Assembly: GCF_030936135.1 (NCBI RefSeq)
Contig: NC_082597.1
Coordinates: forward strand, 48,553,095-48,617,094
DNA length: 64,000 nt
Direction: 5' to 3'
DNA from: Gavia stellata
Lineage: Eukaryota; Chordata; Aves; Gaviiformes; Gaviidae
Both the position numbers and the translations under genes were made by a program. Positions 30,776-45,100 of the stretch are shown here, piece by piece; position 1 is the first letter of the stretch, and each line of letters opens with the position of its first letter. The notes under the pieces are model-generated. The model saw nothing but the letters and a program-made list of their open reading frames with translations. It was not told where the DNA came from and ran no database searches.

Positions 30776-33700
30776 TCATCTCTTTCTCCTCTCTACGTAA
30801 CCTTCTCCTTTTCTCCTCACTTCCATGTCTTCTCGGCTCTGTTGTCAAAATAGATGTACAGAACATTTTGTGCATAATTTATCAGAGTAAAACTCTGTGC
30901 TCTTTCAGAAACATTTTAAGAGACACAAGATGGAGGTTCTAATCTCTGCTTTCAAGTCAGCTGTAAAATGTATTAATGGTCCTAAGGGCATCGTGTGCAT
31001 GTTTCGTAGCCTGAGTCCCCTTACGAATTTGGACCTCGGCTGATCATCGTTCAGCTGTTGCAGATGCTTCCCGAGCAAGCAAGCAGAGAGAGAAATAGAT
31101 CACACTCCTGTAGTCTCTACTGTGCTTTGTCCAGTGCCACAAGCCAAAACACGCTTCTTGTAGCTCCTCACTTTAAAGGCAGGTACAGAGTTTGCTTTCA
31201 TAGCGGTAATACTGTGACAAATTAGATAGTCAGACAGGCAAAATTACATGTCCGCAAACAAACGAAACCATTAACTGCTCTTTCAGACTACTCGGCGTTG
31301 CTTAGAATCTTGCGGGTTTTGGTTGGGCAAGTTTTCAGAGCCATTTCACGTTTTCTAGGTGGGGAGAGACATGTCACTTTTACTGACAAGACGGAATCGT
31401 AAAAATTTCTATCAAACAGTTACCTGAATGGTTGTTTGAAACTTAGAGAATGTTTTTGCTCGTGGATTTCTTTTCCTCCAAGTTGGTGCATTGTAAGATC
31501 CTGAAGTATATTTGTCTATAGAAAAAACATATACATTGTTTCTTAATATCAGGGGCAGTTTGAGGGAAGACTCCCTTAGCCTGATAACGTGAATTAAGTA
31601 TTGCGTTAGCTGAAGTATCAATGAATGGACCAGGTGACTCACGCATCACCTCGGAAATACAAGTTAGGGTTAAATACAGACTCCCTCTCTGGCACTTTAA
31701 ACATCATTTGTAACCTTGCAGCGTTTCCGTCAGGCTCGCAGGATCTTCCAATGAGGCGATTCTGCCACGGACATCCTTGCCTTGAACAAAGTGAATGTTC
31801 CTGTGTTGAAAATCTTCCCAAAGGCATCAATTGCTTTTAGATTAAACGAACCCGTAGTCCAATCTCCTGTTCTATCTCTGCTTGTGAAAGCACTAGATGC
31901 AAGGCAGTATGGTGTTTTTGTGCTAGGCAGTTGATTTTGCATTAGAGTATGCTGCCTAATGACTAACCATTTTCTGTAAAATCTGGTTCAAAGTCATTAT
32001 TATTAACACTCTGGCTTTCTGTTAATTCCAGCTTAATTCCGTTAATTCACATTCTTAATTCCACAAGAAGCCTAAAATCTTCAGTTTATACACAAGATGT
32101 AAGAATTACCGTAGTTTTCCCTTTGGGTCCAAACTCTTCTGTTTGTGTCAAGCTGATTCTTTTGTTTGGAGCATTTCCCACCATATGGCTCAGGTTCTGC
32201 TGAAAAGAAAGGTAGCGAAAATGGTAAAGGTCGTTCTTCTGAAAATTAGGAAATACGTAATAATTAAGTCCCTTTCACATTGGAATACTTGGATGCAATT
32301 GGTCCTTTTTCCCAAGGTAGTGCCTCGTGTCTTTTCCCTTCAACAAATGTGTTCCTCTGCGCCACAGAGCAGTCACCTCCTACAGGAAAGGAGTCTCACA
32401 AAGTTACCTGTACTCAAGAGCACCCTGAGAAATGTGAACAGTGCACAGAGCCTGCTCTTCTTATAATTACATTAAGTTTTTAACTGAAATGAATACAAAA
32501 ATGCAAAGAATACAGAGAAACCAAACAGCTGATTCATTAAGGCTCACAAAAAATTAGAGACACAGTCCATTTAAAAAGCTTTAAATACAGAGGGGTATGA
32601 ACGGAGGTTCAATTATGGAATTGTTTCTCAGTGGTAACTGTTTCTTACTGAGAGTAAAGAACACCTACAAGAAAGATACAATTTGTGCATAAAGGTGGGA
32701 GGAAAAGAAGTAGCATGTGAGATACATTTGTACTGTGCAGTACAGTTCTGGAGCTAGAAGATGCGTGCCGGTTTGCTCAAAGCTAGAGCAAGCATCCCTA
32801 ACGTGGTACTGCATTATTTTGCATTGACAAACCAAGGGGAAAAAAGACGACTACAACAATTACGGCTGTTTTTACCACTAATAAATGTTTATGAAGAAAA
32901 AGGATTAAATACCACTAAGTATTAAGTAAATGCAAGGAGAACGGGGCATTCTTCCACCTTGATGACATGATTCTATACTGAACTCAATGGGGCAAAACAC
33001 TGTGTCTTCTTTAAGATCAAGCGAGTGTGTGCAGAGGGGTCAGCTCCCTTACACAAGATGCAGGACTGCAGCTTTAATATTTCTCTGTATGATAACTGAA
33101 AAATACAAAGCCTTTTCATCTGAACTAGGGATAGTCTCACAAACATAACGATACTGAAAGCATTTTAACTTGTACGCATTTCTACGCTTGCGTTTTTGCA
33201 TCATCCTACTCAAATCTGTTTTACATAATTATCAAGATTTTATCCCTAAAATTTACACAAAATAAGCAACAATATAATTTTTTTAGTAAAAGTAGCAGGT
33301 CAGCCCAAATGAGAGACTTAAACTACATTCCTGACCTTAGGATGGTTAAAATTAGACTACATAAATCTGGACCGTGAAGTAAAATTATACGAAAGACCTA
33401 TGTTGTGTATCTCGGGCAAGTATACATAGGGTTAATAGCCCATTTCTACCTTTTCCATCTACAATCGATGCAGGTAGTCACCATGTGTGTGACACTACGT
33501 GTATCTATATCTATATATAGATGGGGAAAAATTAATGAAGTATTTTTACGCTCTTTGTAACATGCTCTCTTCTGTTGTCACTAAATTAAGAAAGGGGGGA
33601 GGAGGGGCAAACTGTGTAATAGTTTCTCCCTGTAACAGTAAGTTTAAAAGCGGTAAACGTTGTCCAAGATGAAAAGTACTTGCCTTTCTGCAAGTCTCGC

Positions 33701-36700
33701 TCGGTAGCTTCCAAGGGTGATAGCTCATTTTCCCGAGGTGAAGACACAGTTCTTCTTGATTGGTGTTTGTGAGGGTACCGAATCCTGTAATACTCTCCTA
33801 AACATTCACGAGGAGGGAAAAAAAAAAAACAAACCAACGTTTACTATAGTGGCATCATTGCTGTTGAGGGAGGAGTGACTAATTTCAGATTTACCAGATG
33901 TATAGCATATTTCCTTTATTGCTCTTTCCTCTTGAATGTCTTCAGCAGTCTTAGGCACCCGATTAGAAACATCTGTAGGAAATATTTTTAAAAGATTTTA
34001 CTAGATAGCTATACAAAGACCTGCAACAATTCTTAATAATCAAAGACCATAGTGAATTTCGTTTCGGTCACGATTTGTTTTTTTCTGACTGCAACCTCTG
34101 CTTCTGGACAGAAAAGTGATTCCTTAACAGTAGGTGTTTCCAAGTGCAATAAGAATTGCAGTTACAAGACATATTAAGAAGCAAATGCTTGTGGATTTAA
34201 CGTGATTCAGAAACATCTTCAGGACTCATTGTCAAAATAAGCCATCATTTACACCCAAAAGGAAATCTTCTGATTAAACCTGTCATCAGGGAGTGCTTGT
34301 GACGAAACCTCTGCCCAACGTTACTATCCTGTAATGTCTGCCGGCAGAGCTGGCATTACATCACTTTTTATATTGTTTAAATTAATGTGGCTTACTCAGC
34401 CTAAAACCGAGTTAGAAACCACGAACAGGCAGCCCTGCCCGCCAACCTGGAGGGCAGGGGGATGGTGCAAAGCAACTTGGGGCTGCCTGAGAACTAGCGG
34501 GGTAATTTGCGGAGTGAACGCGTGAGAGTAGGCCGTTCTCTCACTTTCCCTCGCTGGGAACGGGCAATTGGTTCCTTCCCTAGGAATCTCTCATCTCAAG
34601 GGAGATACAGTCACAGCTTAGAAGTACCTCCTAAGCTTGTAAACTTGTAGTTTTGTCCCCAAATTTTGAGAAATTTTGAAGGGTCTTTGGTGTCCATCTG
34701 AATTGTGGATCACATTTTAAACTCTATTAAATGAAAAAGAGCTATGTGAATTAGCTGGAAACTATTTCAAAAACTTGTCAACAACTCGCTTCTAAAAATG
34801 TAATGGTTATTATAATAAATCGGTTGCGAAGTACATTGCAAGAGTCGAAAAAACCCATTCTAGTTCCTTGTAAAAGGAAGAAAAAAACTGTTTACAGTTC
34901 TCTTCCTCTTCATCGTCCTCTTCATCCTCTTCGCTGTTGACATTTATAATCAGTGGAGGGTGAATTGGTGGTAAAATATTCTCTCGCTTTCTGAGTGATT
35001 CTCGACGAAGGGTTGGATGTAGAATCCCTTCTTGGACACCCTCTTGCAATGGGACATCTGCAGAAAAGAACATCAAATTTATTTTTTTTAAGGAGGGAAC
35101 TAGAACATGAAATCCAGGTTCAGACCAGCAGGTATGGGTTTGAAATCATTATGACGTTGAAGGAATCATTAAATAGACTGATTGTGCCTTTTAGGCAACA
35201 CCTTCTGCGGAGGCTGGCAAACGAGCATCTTCCAACTACAGAAAGTATGAGAAAACAGAGAGATACTTACAACATAGGGAAACGTGTGATTAGTAATACC
35301 TGGGCTGAAGTGAGTAAATGAGTTTAGGACCCCACCTGTGAAAATATTTTAAACATGCTGAATAATAGGCAGGCCTGTATCACTCCCCATGGCATCGATT
35401 TTGAAGAATTTAGCAGTGCTAAGCACAGGATTACCCATTTTTAGCTTGTAGACATTTTTCTCTATCAACATTTTCTGAATCACAACTCTCTTTACTACGT
35501 ACAAGCTGTAGATTTTGAGAAAGAAGATGAAGTTCCTGAAAATCATTTACGCTTAATTAGAAGGAAATCAGCAAAGATATTCTTTTCCTTAGGAATTTAT
35601 ATCTACCCACGACGTTTGCAGCAAAACTATTTCAGTACGGGGGTAGCATTTTCTGAGAGCCGGGAAATGCAACGGACTGAAAATTAAAATGATGAAAAAT
35701 GGTGAGTCTATCTGTATTGTTCAAGCTGACCAATTTGCAACTCTAGGTACAATCAGGATTCTGTGCATTATATTGAAAATACTGAGGTTGGATATGTTTC
35801 CCAGCTTTAAAGAAAGAAGATGAAGCATGGGCATTTTCTCTTATTCCGGTTGTTGTTATGCTTGTGAATTTGTACATATTGCAGTAACAAGGAAGAGGGT
35901 TGGGTCCATTTTCTCGTTCTGATTGTTGGACGCTGCTCTTTCTTACACAGGATGCCCTTGTCCATAGTGCCTCTTGGGCAGTGTCTCTGACTCACACCAC
36001 ACCCAAAAGCGTGCCTACGTGGTGTGTACGACAGCACTAGCTGCCAGGGGCCGGTGCTGTGGATGTGGGAACTGTACTAAAAGCGGTATGGGCGCTCATA
36101 GAAACAGCACTCAAGTTCTTGCCTTGGTCCTGGGTGGCTAGTTAGGCTCAACATGCCCAGATATGAGAGGCTGCCTTTTCCGGGGGGAATTTCAGGAACA
36201 CGAGGTGTTTGCTTCTGACTCGAGGGCTTGCTGGACTTCTCTTACGACACCTGTCCACAGCTCTGGAGATAAGGCCCCTGAATCGGATGATATCTAGACA
36301 AGGGGTGTCTCACCCATGTAACATGTTGTGCTCTATCAACAGATACGGCTACTAGGGGCCCTACCAACCTCCTCCCCCCACCGCACACACTACTTTTCCT
36401 TTCTCTTAAATGATTTCCTGCCTACTAACCATTTTCACTACTAGAGAGATTTACTCTAGCAAATCCCCAAGTAAAGCAACGTTTTCACTCCATGGATCTT
36501 AGCAACCTAAACTGCCGTTTGTGACTTCATCTCTCATGTCACTCATAGGTAGGGAGATCCGTAACGTGACAGCTAAGCAAATCCATACGGCGACCCTAGA
36601 CAATTGCCAATGCAATTCCTTTCTTGGCCTCAAACTTGCTGGGATAGCAAATCAGACCTGATGATTGATTTGCCGTGGTACATTTCTTGACCTTAATATA

Positions 36701-37595
36701 TATTACGTCAGCACTGGAAGTAAGCCCTGGAGGGGCATTTTCGTGTATTTACTCACTCTAACGAACAAATTGTTGAGAAAATACTTTTACTCACTGTTAC
36801 TAGGTGGCAAAAAAAGTCCATTTATATTACGAGGCTTGCTATGATGGAAGGCGCAATTGATCCTCGCACAGCCTGAGGGTTGTGTTTCCCAGAAGCAGGA
36901 GATGTTGCGGTACTTTTGCTGCAGGAGAAGACAGTTCTCAGACAGTGTAAATATCACCATGAAAATGGACTAAATGGATTAATACACGGTGCACTGCAGT
37001 GAGCAGAGGACTAAGATTTTGTGGGACCACGCTCTGATATTTTAGAACGTTTGAGGTTATCTTTACCCTGAACAGATACACTCAGGTTTATATCCTGGAT
37101 GTGAACGACATCCCAGCTGAGAGCTGTAAATGCCAGGTTGCCGGTTATTTCTCAGTGAGTTTCCCCCAATGCTGGAACGGATGCAATAACGAAGAGCCCT
37201 ACAGCCAGCCCTGGATTTTCACCAGGTGGAATATAATTACTTCTTTGAAGAACAAACCCATTTTGGAGGACGTTGTTTTAAATAACTGATTTTGCGCCAT
37301 CTTTAACGTATGTGTTCCCTGAGTGCCTGAGCCTGAGTTCACCGGAGAAAATGTCCATAGTTTAGATGATCATTAGCTCTTCACACAACTTCCGACCATC
37401 AGAGCCTTGACCTACAGATGCTGCCATGACCCAGGCAGAGTGGCATATCAGCTTCTAAGTTTACATAACAAGCCTCCCTTTCAACACGGATATATCAAGA
37501 AAATCAAGGATACAAACCACTCTAAAATCTACAGCAGTTACCTGTGCGTAGGGGGCATGGAAATGGAAATAGCGGTCGTTCCCAACTGCGGCCAT
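30776..37595 (-). CDS. ZC3H11A-like gene, unit 3 copy
   Basis: The exons are 37542-37595 (start), 36795-36918 (finger 3), 34896-35057 (acidic), 32110-32199, 31424-31515 and 30776-30838. All splice sites are kept. Introns are shorter because the plus-strand CR1 is absent and about 521 bp is missing near 33,302. The first intron has the 72-bp duplication and only part of the LTR, which brings the CpG island (about 39,660-40,125) closer to the start exon. A distinct expression level is possible but only inferred. Confidence 0.6.
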
Positions 37596-37801
37596 TTTCA
37601 CCTCTCGTGCTTCTCCTCCACTCTCCTAATACTGGCAGAACATACACATGAAAACGTTAGAGCTGTCAACACTGAGGCAAATCGTAATCTTATCCTGAAA
37701 GCAGTAGTTTTCTTTCAAAAACTGGACCTTCAGAACCTTAGCTCTGCTGCTTTTTTCAAACAAAACCCCAACGGGCAGCGAAATATGCTTGGACGAAGGA
37801 G

Positions 37802-37945
37802 GCGGTACCTTCTCCAGGCTTGCTGAACCGACGAAGGCAGTTGCTAGCCGGTATAGAATGTTACAGTTCCACGGTGGTACCTTCTCCAGGCTTGCTGAAC
37901 CGACAAAGGCAGTTGCTAGCCGGTATAGAATGTTACAGTTCCACG
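37802..37945. repeat. 72-bp tandem duplication in the first intron, unit 3
   Basis: The stretch starting GGTACCTTCTCCAGGCTTGC occurs twice in a row, once in units 1 and 2, and twice also in unit 4 (about 50,445-50,588). The second copies in units 3 and 4 share GACAAAGG in place of GACGAAGG, so it is one ancestral event. Confidence 0.9.
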
Positions 37946-39042
37946 GTTGCCAACCGCTCCTCCAGCTCGTGACATCAGCATGATGGCGCTCTGTGGCCTG
38001 TCCAGCTTGAACATCTTCCTTTACCTCCATTGCTTCAGCGTAAAGTAGGGGAAATCGGACCGTTGCAAAGAGTCTCCCATTCCGGTGTTTCCTTAACGTA
38101 AAACGGAACAAACCCGTTTGGCGGGGCTTAAATAATACCCAACTTCTTGCCGTAGGAACTGCGGTCTTAGAAACAGATCTTTGACACCACAAAGACAAAC
38201 CTTATTCTCTGACTATTTTTTAACCACCATCCCTGTGCCCAGTGTTTTTCTGACTCTACCTCTTTCTTTGGATGGAGAAACTTGCTGCTTCCTGTTAGTA
38301 CACTGTTAGCTGTTAACTGCTTACAGTGTTGGGGTTCATTGCTTTTTCTGGCTTCCATGACGCCACGGCCACAGCTCAAGCAGAAAGAACAGCGTACGCT
38401 TGTGTCCCTAATTAACGCCTCTGTTCTCATTCAGGTCCTAGGCTGCCTCGGAACACAAAGTATCGAGGGGGGGGAAATGAAGTTTCAGTCCTGGAAAATG
38501 GTGAGGCATACTGGTATCGCCAGGACATGGGGTCAGATTTACAACACTGAGTGACATCAGTGACTTGGAGACGAACACTTCAGGTGCCAGTGACTCCGTG
38601 GGCACAAATGGTAGAAGGCTGGCTCAGCAGTGGTTACACCCAAGCCGGGGGAGAAGTACGAAGACACTGAAACGACTGGAAGTCGTCTGGTCTCTCTAGG
38701 AGCCTACCAATTTGCTTGTAACTCGGGTATCAGCGGATGGCCCGAAGACTAACCGGAAAGGAAAATACCGCATGCCTGACCACTGGGACTTTGCCACTGG
38801 AATAAAGTGATTTCTACAGGAATGACCTCACCTAAGTACAGAAGGAAACTGCTCACTGGCAGCAAGGTGGGCAGTACTGGCGAGAGCTGTGAACAGAGAA
38901 GCGATGGGAAAAGGCTCCCACAGTTCTGCAAGCCCTACAACTGACTGGGGCACACAGGGGAAGGGAAGTTCAGAGAAGCAGACGAGGGCCGTGAGTAATG
39001 AACTCTCAGTGGGCAGGAGCTGCCTTTGGAAGAAAGTGTTAC

Positions 39043-39552
39043 CCACGGGGGACTCATGCTGGAGCAGTTCGTGAAGAACTGCAGCCCGTGGGAAGGACCC
39101 ACGCTGGAGAAGTTCGTGGAGCACTGTCTCCCGTGGGAGGGACCCCAGGCCGGAGCCGGGGAAGAGTGTGAGGAGGAAGGAGCGGCAGAGACAAGGTGTG
39201 ATGAACTGAGCGCAACCCCCATTCCCCGTCCCCCTGCGCCGCTCGGCGGGGGGGAGGCAGAGGAAAATCAGGAGTGAAGCTGAGCCCGGGAAGAAGAGAG
39301 GGGTGGGGGGAAGGTGTTCCGAGATTTCGTTTTTCTCGCTCATAACCCTACTCGGATGTGCTTGGTAAGAGATTCATTTCCCCGAGCCGAGTGTGTTTTG
39401 CCGGTGACGGTAACGGGTGCGTGATCTCTCCCTGTCCTTATCTCGACCCAGGAGCCTTTCGTTGTGTTTTCCCGCCCCTGCCCGGCTGAGGAGGGGAGCG
39501 ATAGAGCGGCCTCGGTGGGCACCTGGCGTCCAGCCAGGGTCAAGGCAGCACA
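39043..39552 (+). mobile_element. Solo LTR, 3' part only (fossil), unit 3
   Basis: Only the right-hand ~510 bases of the LTR remain in this unit, ending at the same flank as the others. Everything to the left, including some flanking intron, is absent. Confidence 0.75.
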
Positions 39553-39659
39553 CGTTCAAAGGCTGTACAGCGAGGCAGAGAGCCTGGGTAACGGCAGGAG
39601 GCAGCTGTCCCGGCGGAGGCAGAATGAGACCCAGCGAGGTCCCCACAGCCTGGGGCCAG

Positions 39660-40125
39660 GGCATCCATGCCCCAGGCCCGGGCGTGCGGCACCCCGGGAA
39701 GCAGAAAAGGCAGCCTGAGGAAAGGCTGCCAGGCCAGGGGAACGGCACCGCCAACGGCGAAGGGCCGCGGCCACCTCAGCCCGGCGCCGAGCACAGCCGG
39801 GGCGGGGCGGGGCGGGGCGGGGCGGCCCTGCCAGGGCGGGGGCCGCCGCTGTGGGAAGCGGAGGTGCCCCAGGCCCGCGGCCGGGCTGGGCGGCGGAGAG
39901 CGGCGGAGCCACCGCCCCGCTGAGGGCTGCTGGAGAGAGGCGCCCGCGCCCCGCCCCGCCCCGCCCCGCCCCGCCCCGCCGTCCCCGCCGCCCAGGTGCG
40001 TCGCGGCGCTCCTGGCGGGCGGGAGGCGACGGACTCCATTTCCCGACGCGCCCCGCGGCCGCGGGGCGGCGCAGGCGCAGTTCCGGCTCGGCGCTGGGCC
40101 GGCGGCGGGAGCCTTGGGCTGGAAG
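39660..40125 (-). promoter_or_regulatory. CpG-island promoter, unit 3
   Basis: It is the same block. It has the GGGCCGCGGCCACCTC variant shared with unit 4 in place of the longer GCCGCCCCGCGGCC form of units 1 and 2. The CCCCG run is at least as long as in unit 1. Confidence 0.6.
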
Positions 40126-41230
40126 CCGTGTAGTTGATATGCAAAGTCGTCTCTAAGTGCTAAGTTCTTCTAGATTTCACTCTCTAAAATACATGAAGTA
40201 TGGTTTAAGTGAACATGCCAATCGAGGAACTGTTCCAGTTTTAAAGTTTCCTATCCGTAAAGCTTCCTTGCACACTAGAACTTGTATAATAAAGGGCGTC
40301 TGATTTCCGTGGGGAGGATTAAAAGAAGCATGGAGGTTGGGAGGAAACGAGAAGACTGTGGTTCGTTGCACCACTGCGGCTCTTGCCTCTACCTGAAATT
40401 GTAAGGAAACTTTGTATTAAACTAGGCGAGACTCTACAGCTAGATTTTTACATTCATCCGCAGTAGTTAATTGAGGACTTTAAATAGTGTCTTTGGATAT
40501 AAAATTTCCCTGGTGGCAAATGAGAATTCGTACCTTTCCTTTTATGTAGTTGATTCTGCTGGTTTTATCCCTCTGGAAACTCCAGGGCCACCCTATCCGT
40601 GGGCCAGGCTGGATGGACAACCCAACAAGCAGGCTGCAAAAAGGTTTAAACGATTCTAGTATCTCAGGACTTATTTTCACGTCGTGTTAGTTTAAAGCAG
40701 CGGGGGGGGTCTGTCATGCAGCGAGTGTGTGAAAGCACAGAAATGCAATCTTTAGGGCCTCGCTGCATGAAGTGTTGAATATCCTCAGTAGCCTTTGACT
40801 CCGCTCTGGGGCCCTAATGACAGAGACAACCAGGCAGAAGGGGATGAAGTAGTCTAACAGGGGATGCACCTGTGATCTGGAAAACAGGCATGTATTTTTA
40901 TTACTTTCGTGGACCTTGGTGCCTTTGAAGCTGTGGAAGGGAGCGGTAAGGTCTCCCCTCAGCCTCCTTTTCTCCAGGCTAAAGAACCCCCGTTCCCTGA
41001 GCCCCAGCACGGCACAGCACAGCCTGCGCCTGCACAGGCTCGCTGTGTTGTGGATCGGTCACTCCTCCATGCACAGGGCGCTGCCGGTTATGGGGTCGGG
41101 GGTGGGAATGGGAGAGAGGAAGATGCTTTGTTGATCTGAGGTGCAGAGTTTTCTGCAAATAACTTCAAAGTTGAACGATGAGTTCAAAAAAGGCATACTT
41201 CATGCTTGTCAAGCCAACGTAGTCAAAGCT

Positions 41231-41953
<723 letters not shown>

Positions 41954-42196
41954 GATGACAGTCCTCTTACAAGCAAGGGAAATAATGTCTCTAAAATATA
42001 ATAATACATCTTTGTTTTTATTAGCTACGTTTATTGTACCTTTATAATATACAAACAACTATTTTTAAACACAAATTTCCATACAAACAACTACTTTTAA
42101 ACACAAAATTCCATACAAGCAACTACTTTTAAACACAAATTTACATTTTGGTCAGTTTCTAAACGTTAACAGTGTTCTTCCTCCCTCTTACTCGCT

Positions 42197-45100
42197 TCAT
42201 CTCTTTCTCCTCTCTACGTAACCTTCTCCTTTTCTCCTCACTTCCATGTCTTCTCGGCTCTGTTGTCAAAATAGATGTACAGAACATTTTGTGCATAATT
42301 TATCAGAGTAAAACTCTGTGCTCTTTCAGAAACATTTTAAGAGACACAAGATGGAGGTTCTAATCTCTGCTTTCAAGTCAGCTGTAAAATGTATTAATGG
42401 TCCTAAGGGCATCGTGTGCATGTTTCGTAGCCTGAGTCCCCTTACGAATTTGGACCTCGGCTGATCATCGTTCAGCTGTTGCAGATGCTTCCCGAGCAAG
42501 CAAGCAGAGAGAGAAATAGATCACACTCCTGTAGTCTCTACTGTGCTTTGTCCAGTGCCACAAGCCAAAACACGCTTCTTGTAGCTCCTCACTTTAAAGG
42601 CAGGTACAGAGTTTGCTTTCATAGCGGTAATACTGTGACAAATTAGATAGTCAGACGGGCAAAATTACATGTCCGCAAACAAACGAAACCATTAACTGCT
42701 CTTTCAGACTACTCGGCGTTGCTTAGAATCTTGCGGGTTTTGGTTGGGCAAGTTTTCAGAGCCATTTCACGTTTTCTAGGTGGGGAGAGACATGTCACTT
42801 TTACTGACAAGACGGAATCGTAAAAATTTCTATCACAGTTACCTGAATGGTTGTTTGAAACTTAGAGAATGTTTTTGCTTGTGGATTTCTTTTCCTCCAA
42901 GTTGGTGCATTGTAAGATCCTGAAGTATATTTGTCTATAGAAAAAACATATACATTGTTTCTTAATATCAGGGGCAGTTTGAGGGAAGACTCCCTTAGCC
43001 TGATAACGTGAATTAAGTATCGCGTTAGCTGAAGTATCAATGAATGGACCAGGTGACTCACGCATCACCTCGGAAATACAAGTTAGGGTTAAATACAGAC
43101 TCCCTCTCTGGCACTTTAAACATCATTTGTAACCTTGCAGCGTTTCCGTCAGGCTCGCAGGATCTTCCAATGAGGCGATTCTGCCACGGACATCCTTGCC
43201 TTGAACAAAGTGAATGTTCCTGTGTTGAAAATCTTCAAAGTCATTATTATTAACACTCTGGCTTTCTGTTAATTCCAGCTTAATTCCATTAATTCACATT
43301 CTTAATTCCACAAGAAGCCTAACATCTTCAGTTTATACACAAGATGTAAGAATTACCGTAGTTTTCCCTTTGGGTCCAAACTCTTCTGTTTGTGTCAAGC
43401 TGATTCTTTTGTTTGGAGCATTTCCCACCATATCGCTCAGGTTCTGCTGAAAAGAAAGGTAGTGAAAATGGTAAAGGTCGTTCTTCTGAAAATTAGGAAA
43501 TATATAATAATTAAGTCCCTTTCACATTGGAATACTTGGATGCAATTGGTCCTTTTTCCCAAGGTAGTGCCTCGTGTCTTTTCCCTTCAACAAATGTGTT
43601 CCTCTGCGCCACAGAGCAGTCACCTCCTACAGGAAAGGAGTCTCACAAAGTTACCTGTACTCAAGAGCACCCTGAGAAATGTGAACAGTGCACAGAGCCT
43701 GCTCTTCTTATAATTACATTAAGTTTTTAACTGAAATGAATACAAAAATGCAAAGAATACAGTGAAACCAAACAGCTGATTCATTAAGGCTCACAAAAAA
43801 TTAGAGACACAGTCCATTTAAAAAGCTTTAAATACAGAGGGGTATGAACGGAGGTTCAATTATGGAATTGTTTCTCAGTGGTAACTGTTTCTTACTGAGA
43901 GTAAAGAACACCTACAAGAAAGATACATTTTGTGCATAAAGGTGGGAGGAAAAGAAGTAGCATGTGAGATACATTTGTACTGTGCAATGCAGTTCTGGAG
44001 CTAGAAGATGCGTGCCGGTTTGCTCAAAGCTAGAGCAAGCATCCCTAACGTGGTACTGCATTATTTTGCATTGACAAACCAAGGGGAAAAAAGACGACTA
44101 CAACAATTACGGCTGTTTTTACCACTAATAAATGTTTATGAAGAAAAAGGATTAAATACCACTAAGTATTAAGTACATGCAAGGAGAACGGGGCATTCTT
44201 CCACCTTGATGACATGATTCTATACTGAACTCAATGGGGCAAAACACTGTGTCTTCTTTAAGATCAAGCGAGTGTGTGCAGAGGGGTCAGCTCCCTTACA
44301 CAAGATGCAGGACTGCAGCTTTAATATTTCTCTGTATGATAACTGAAAAATACAAAGCCTTTTCATCTGAACTAGGGATAGTCTCACAAACATAACAGTT
44401 CTGAAAGCATTTTAACTTGTACGCATTTCTACGCTTGCGTTTTTGCATCATCCTACTCAAATCTGTTTTACATAATTATCAAGATTTTATCCCTAAGATT
44501 TACACAAAATAAGCAACAGTATTGTTTTTTTAGTAAAAGTAGCAGGTCATATTTCTGCTTGGCAGTTTTTGATGACTGATCTACTGACTACTCTGGTGTC
44601 TTGTTATAGTAAGAACCTAACTCTCTGCTAAAATGGAATTACGTTATTACTTATTCACTAAAAAAACTACTACAGATTTTTTTCAGTCATGCCACTTGGC
44701 CAGGAATGAAGGAGAAGCATAATAAGGGAGGTAAATATTTATTAATTTGTATTTCTTTCACCTTAATTATGTTGGATAAAGCCCAACATTCGAAACAAAA
44801 TGGAACTCTCTCGTTCTTACCTTTCAGAAGACACTTAAAGGGGGTATTTATTTACTCTAAATTTAGTTCTAGAAAAGTTTGATGTGTCGCTACATTTCGT
44901 CATCTGGACACCCAAGAGAGCCAGCAGAGAGCGTGGAGCACCTCTGGGGAAGTGACTCATCTCGCCTTTCGCTGGCGCTATCTTATGATGCAGTAAACAG
45001 CCCCATAGGAGTGCCTGTCTCAGTAAACAGCCCCATAAGAGTGCCTGTCTTTCTCCATTGACAACAGAGAGCCCAGATGAGAGACTTAAACTACATTCCT

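Larger units (their letters stand above)
28255..40365 (-). repeat. Tandem amplicon unit 3 (12,111 bp, shortest complete copy)
   Basis: It is collinear with unit 1 except for three large absences and one gain. It lacks about 521 bp corresponding to unit-1 5049-5570 (junction near 33,302). It lacks the whole plus-strand CR1 (junction near 35,538). It lacks a block that includes the left part of the LTR (junction near 39,043). It gains a 72-bp tandem duplication near 37,802-37,945, shared with unit 4. Confidence 0.96.
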
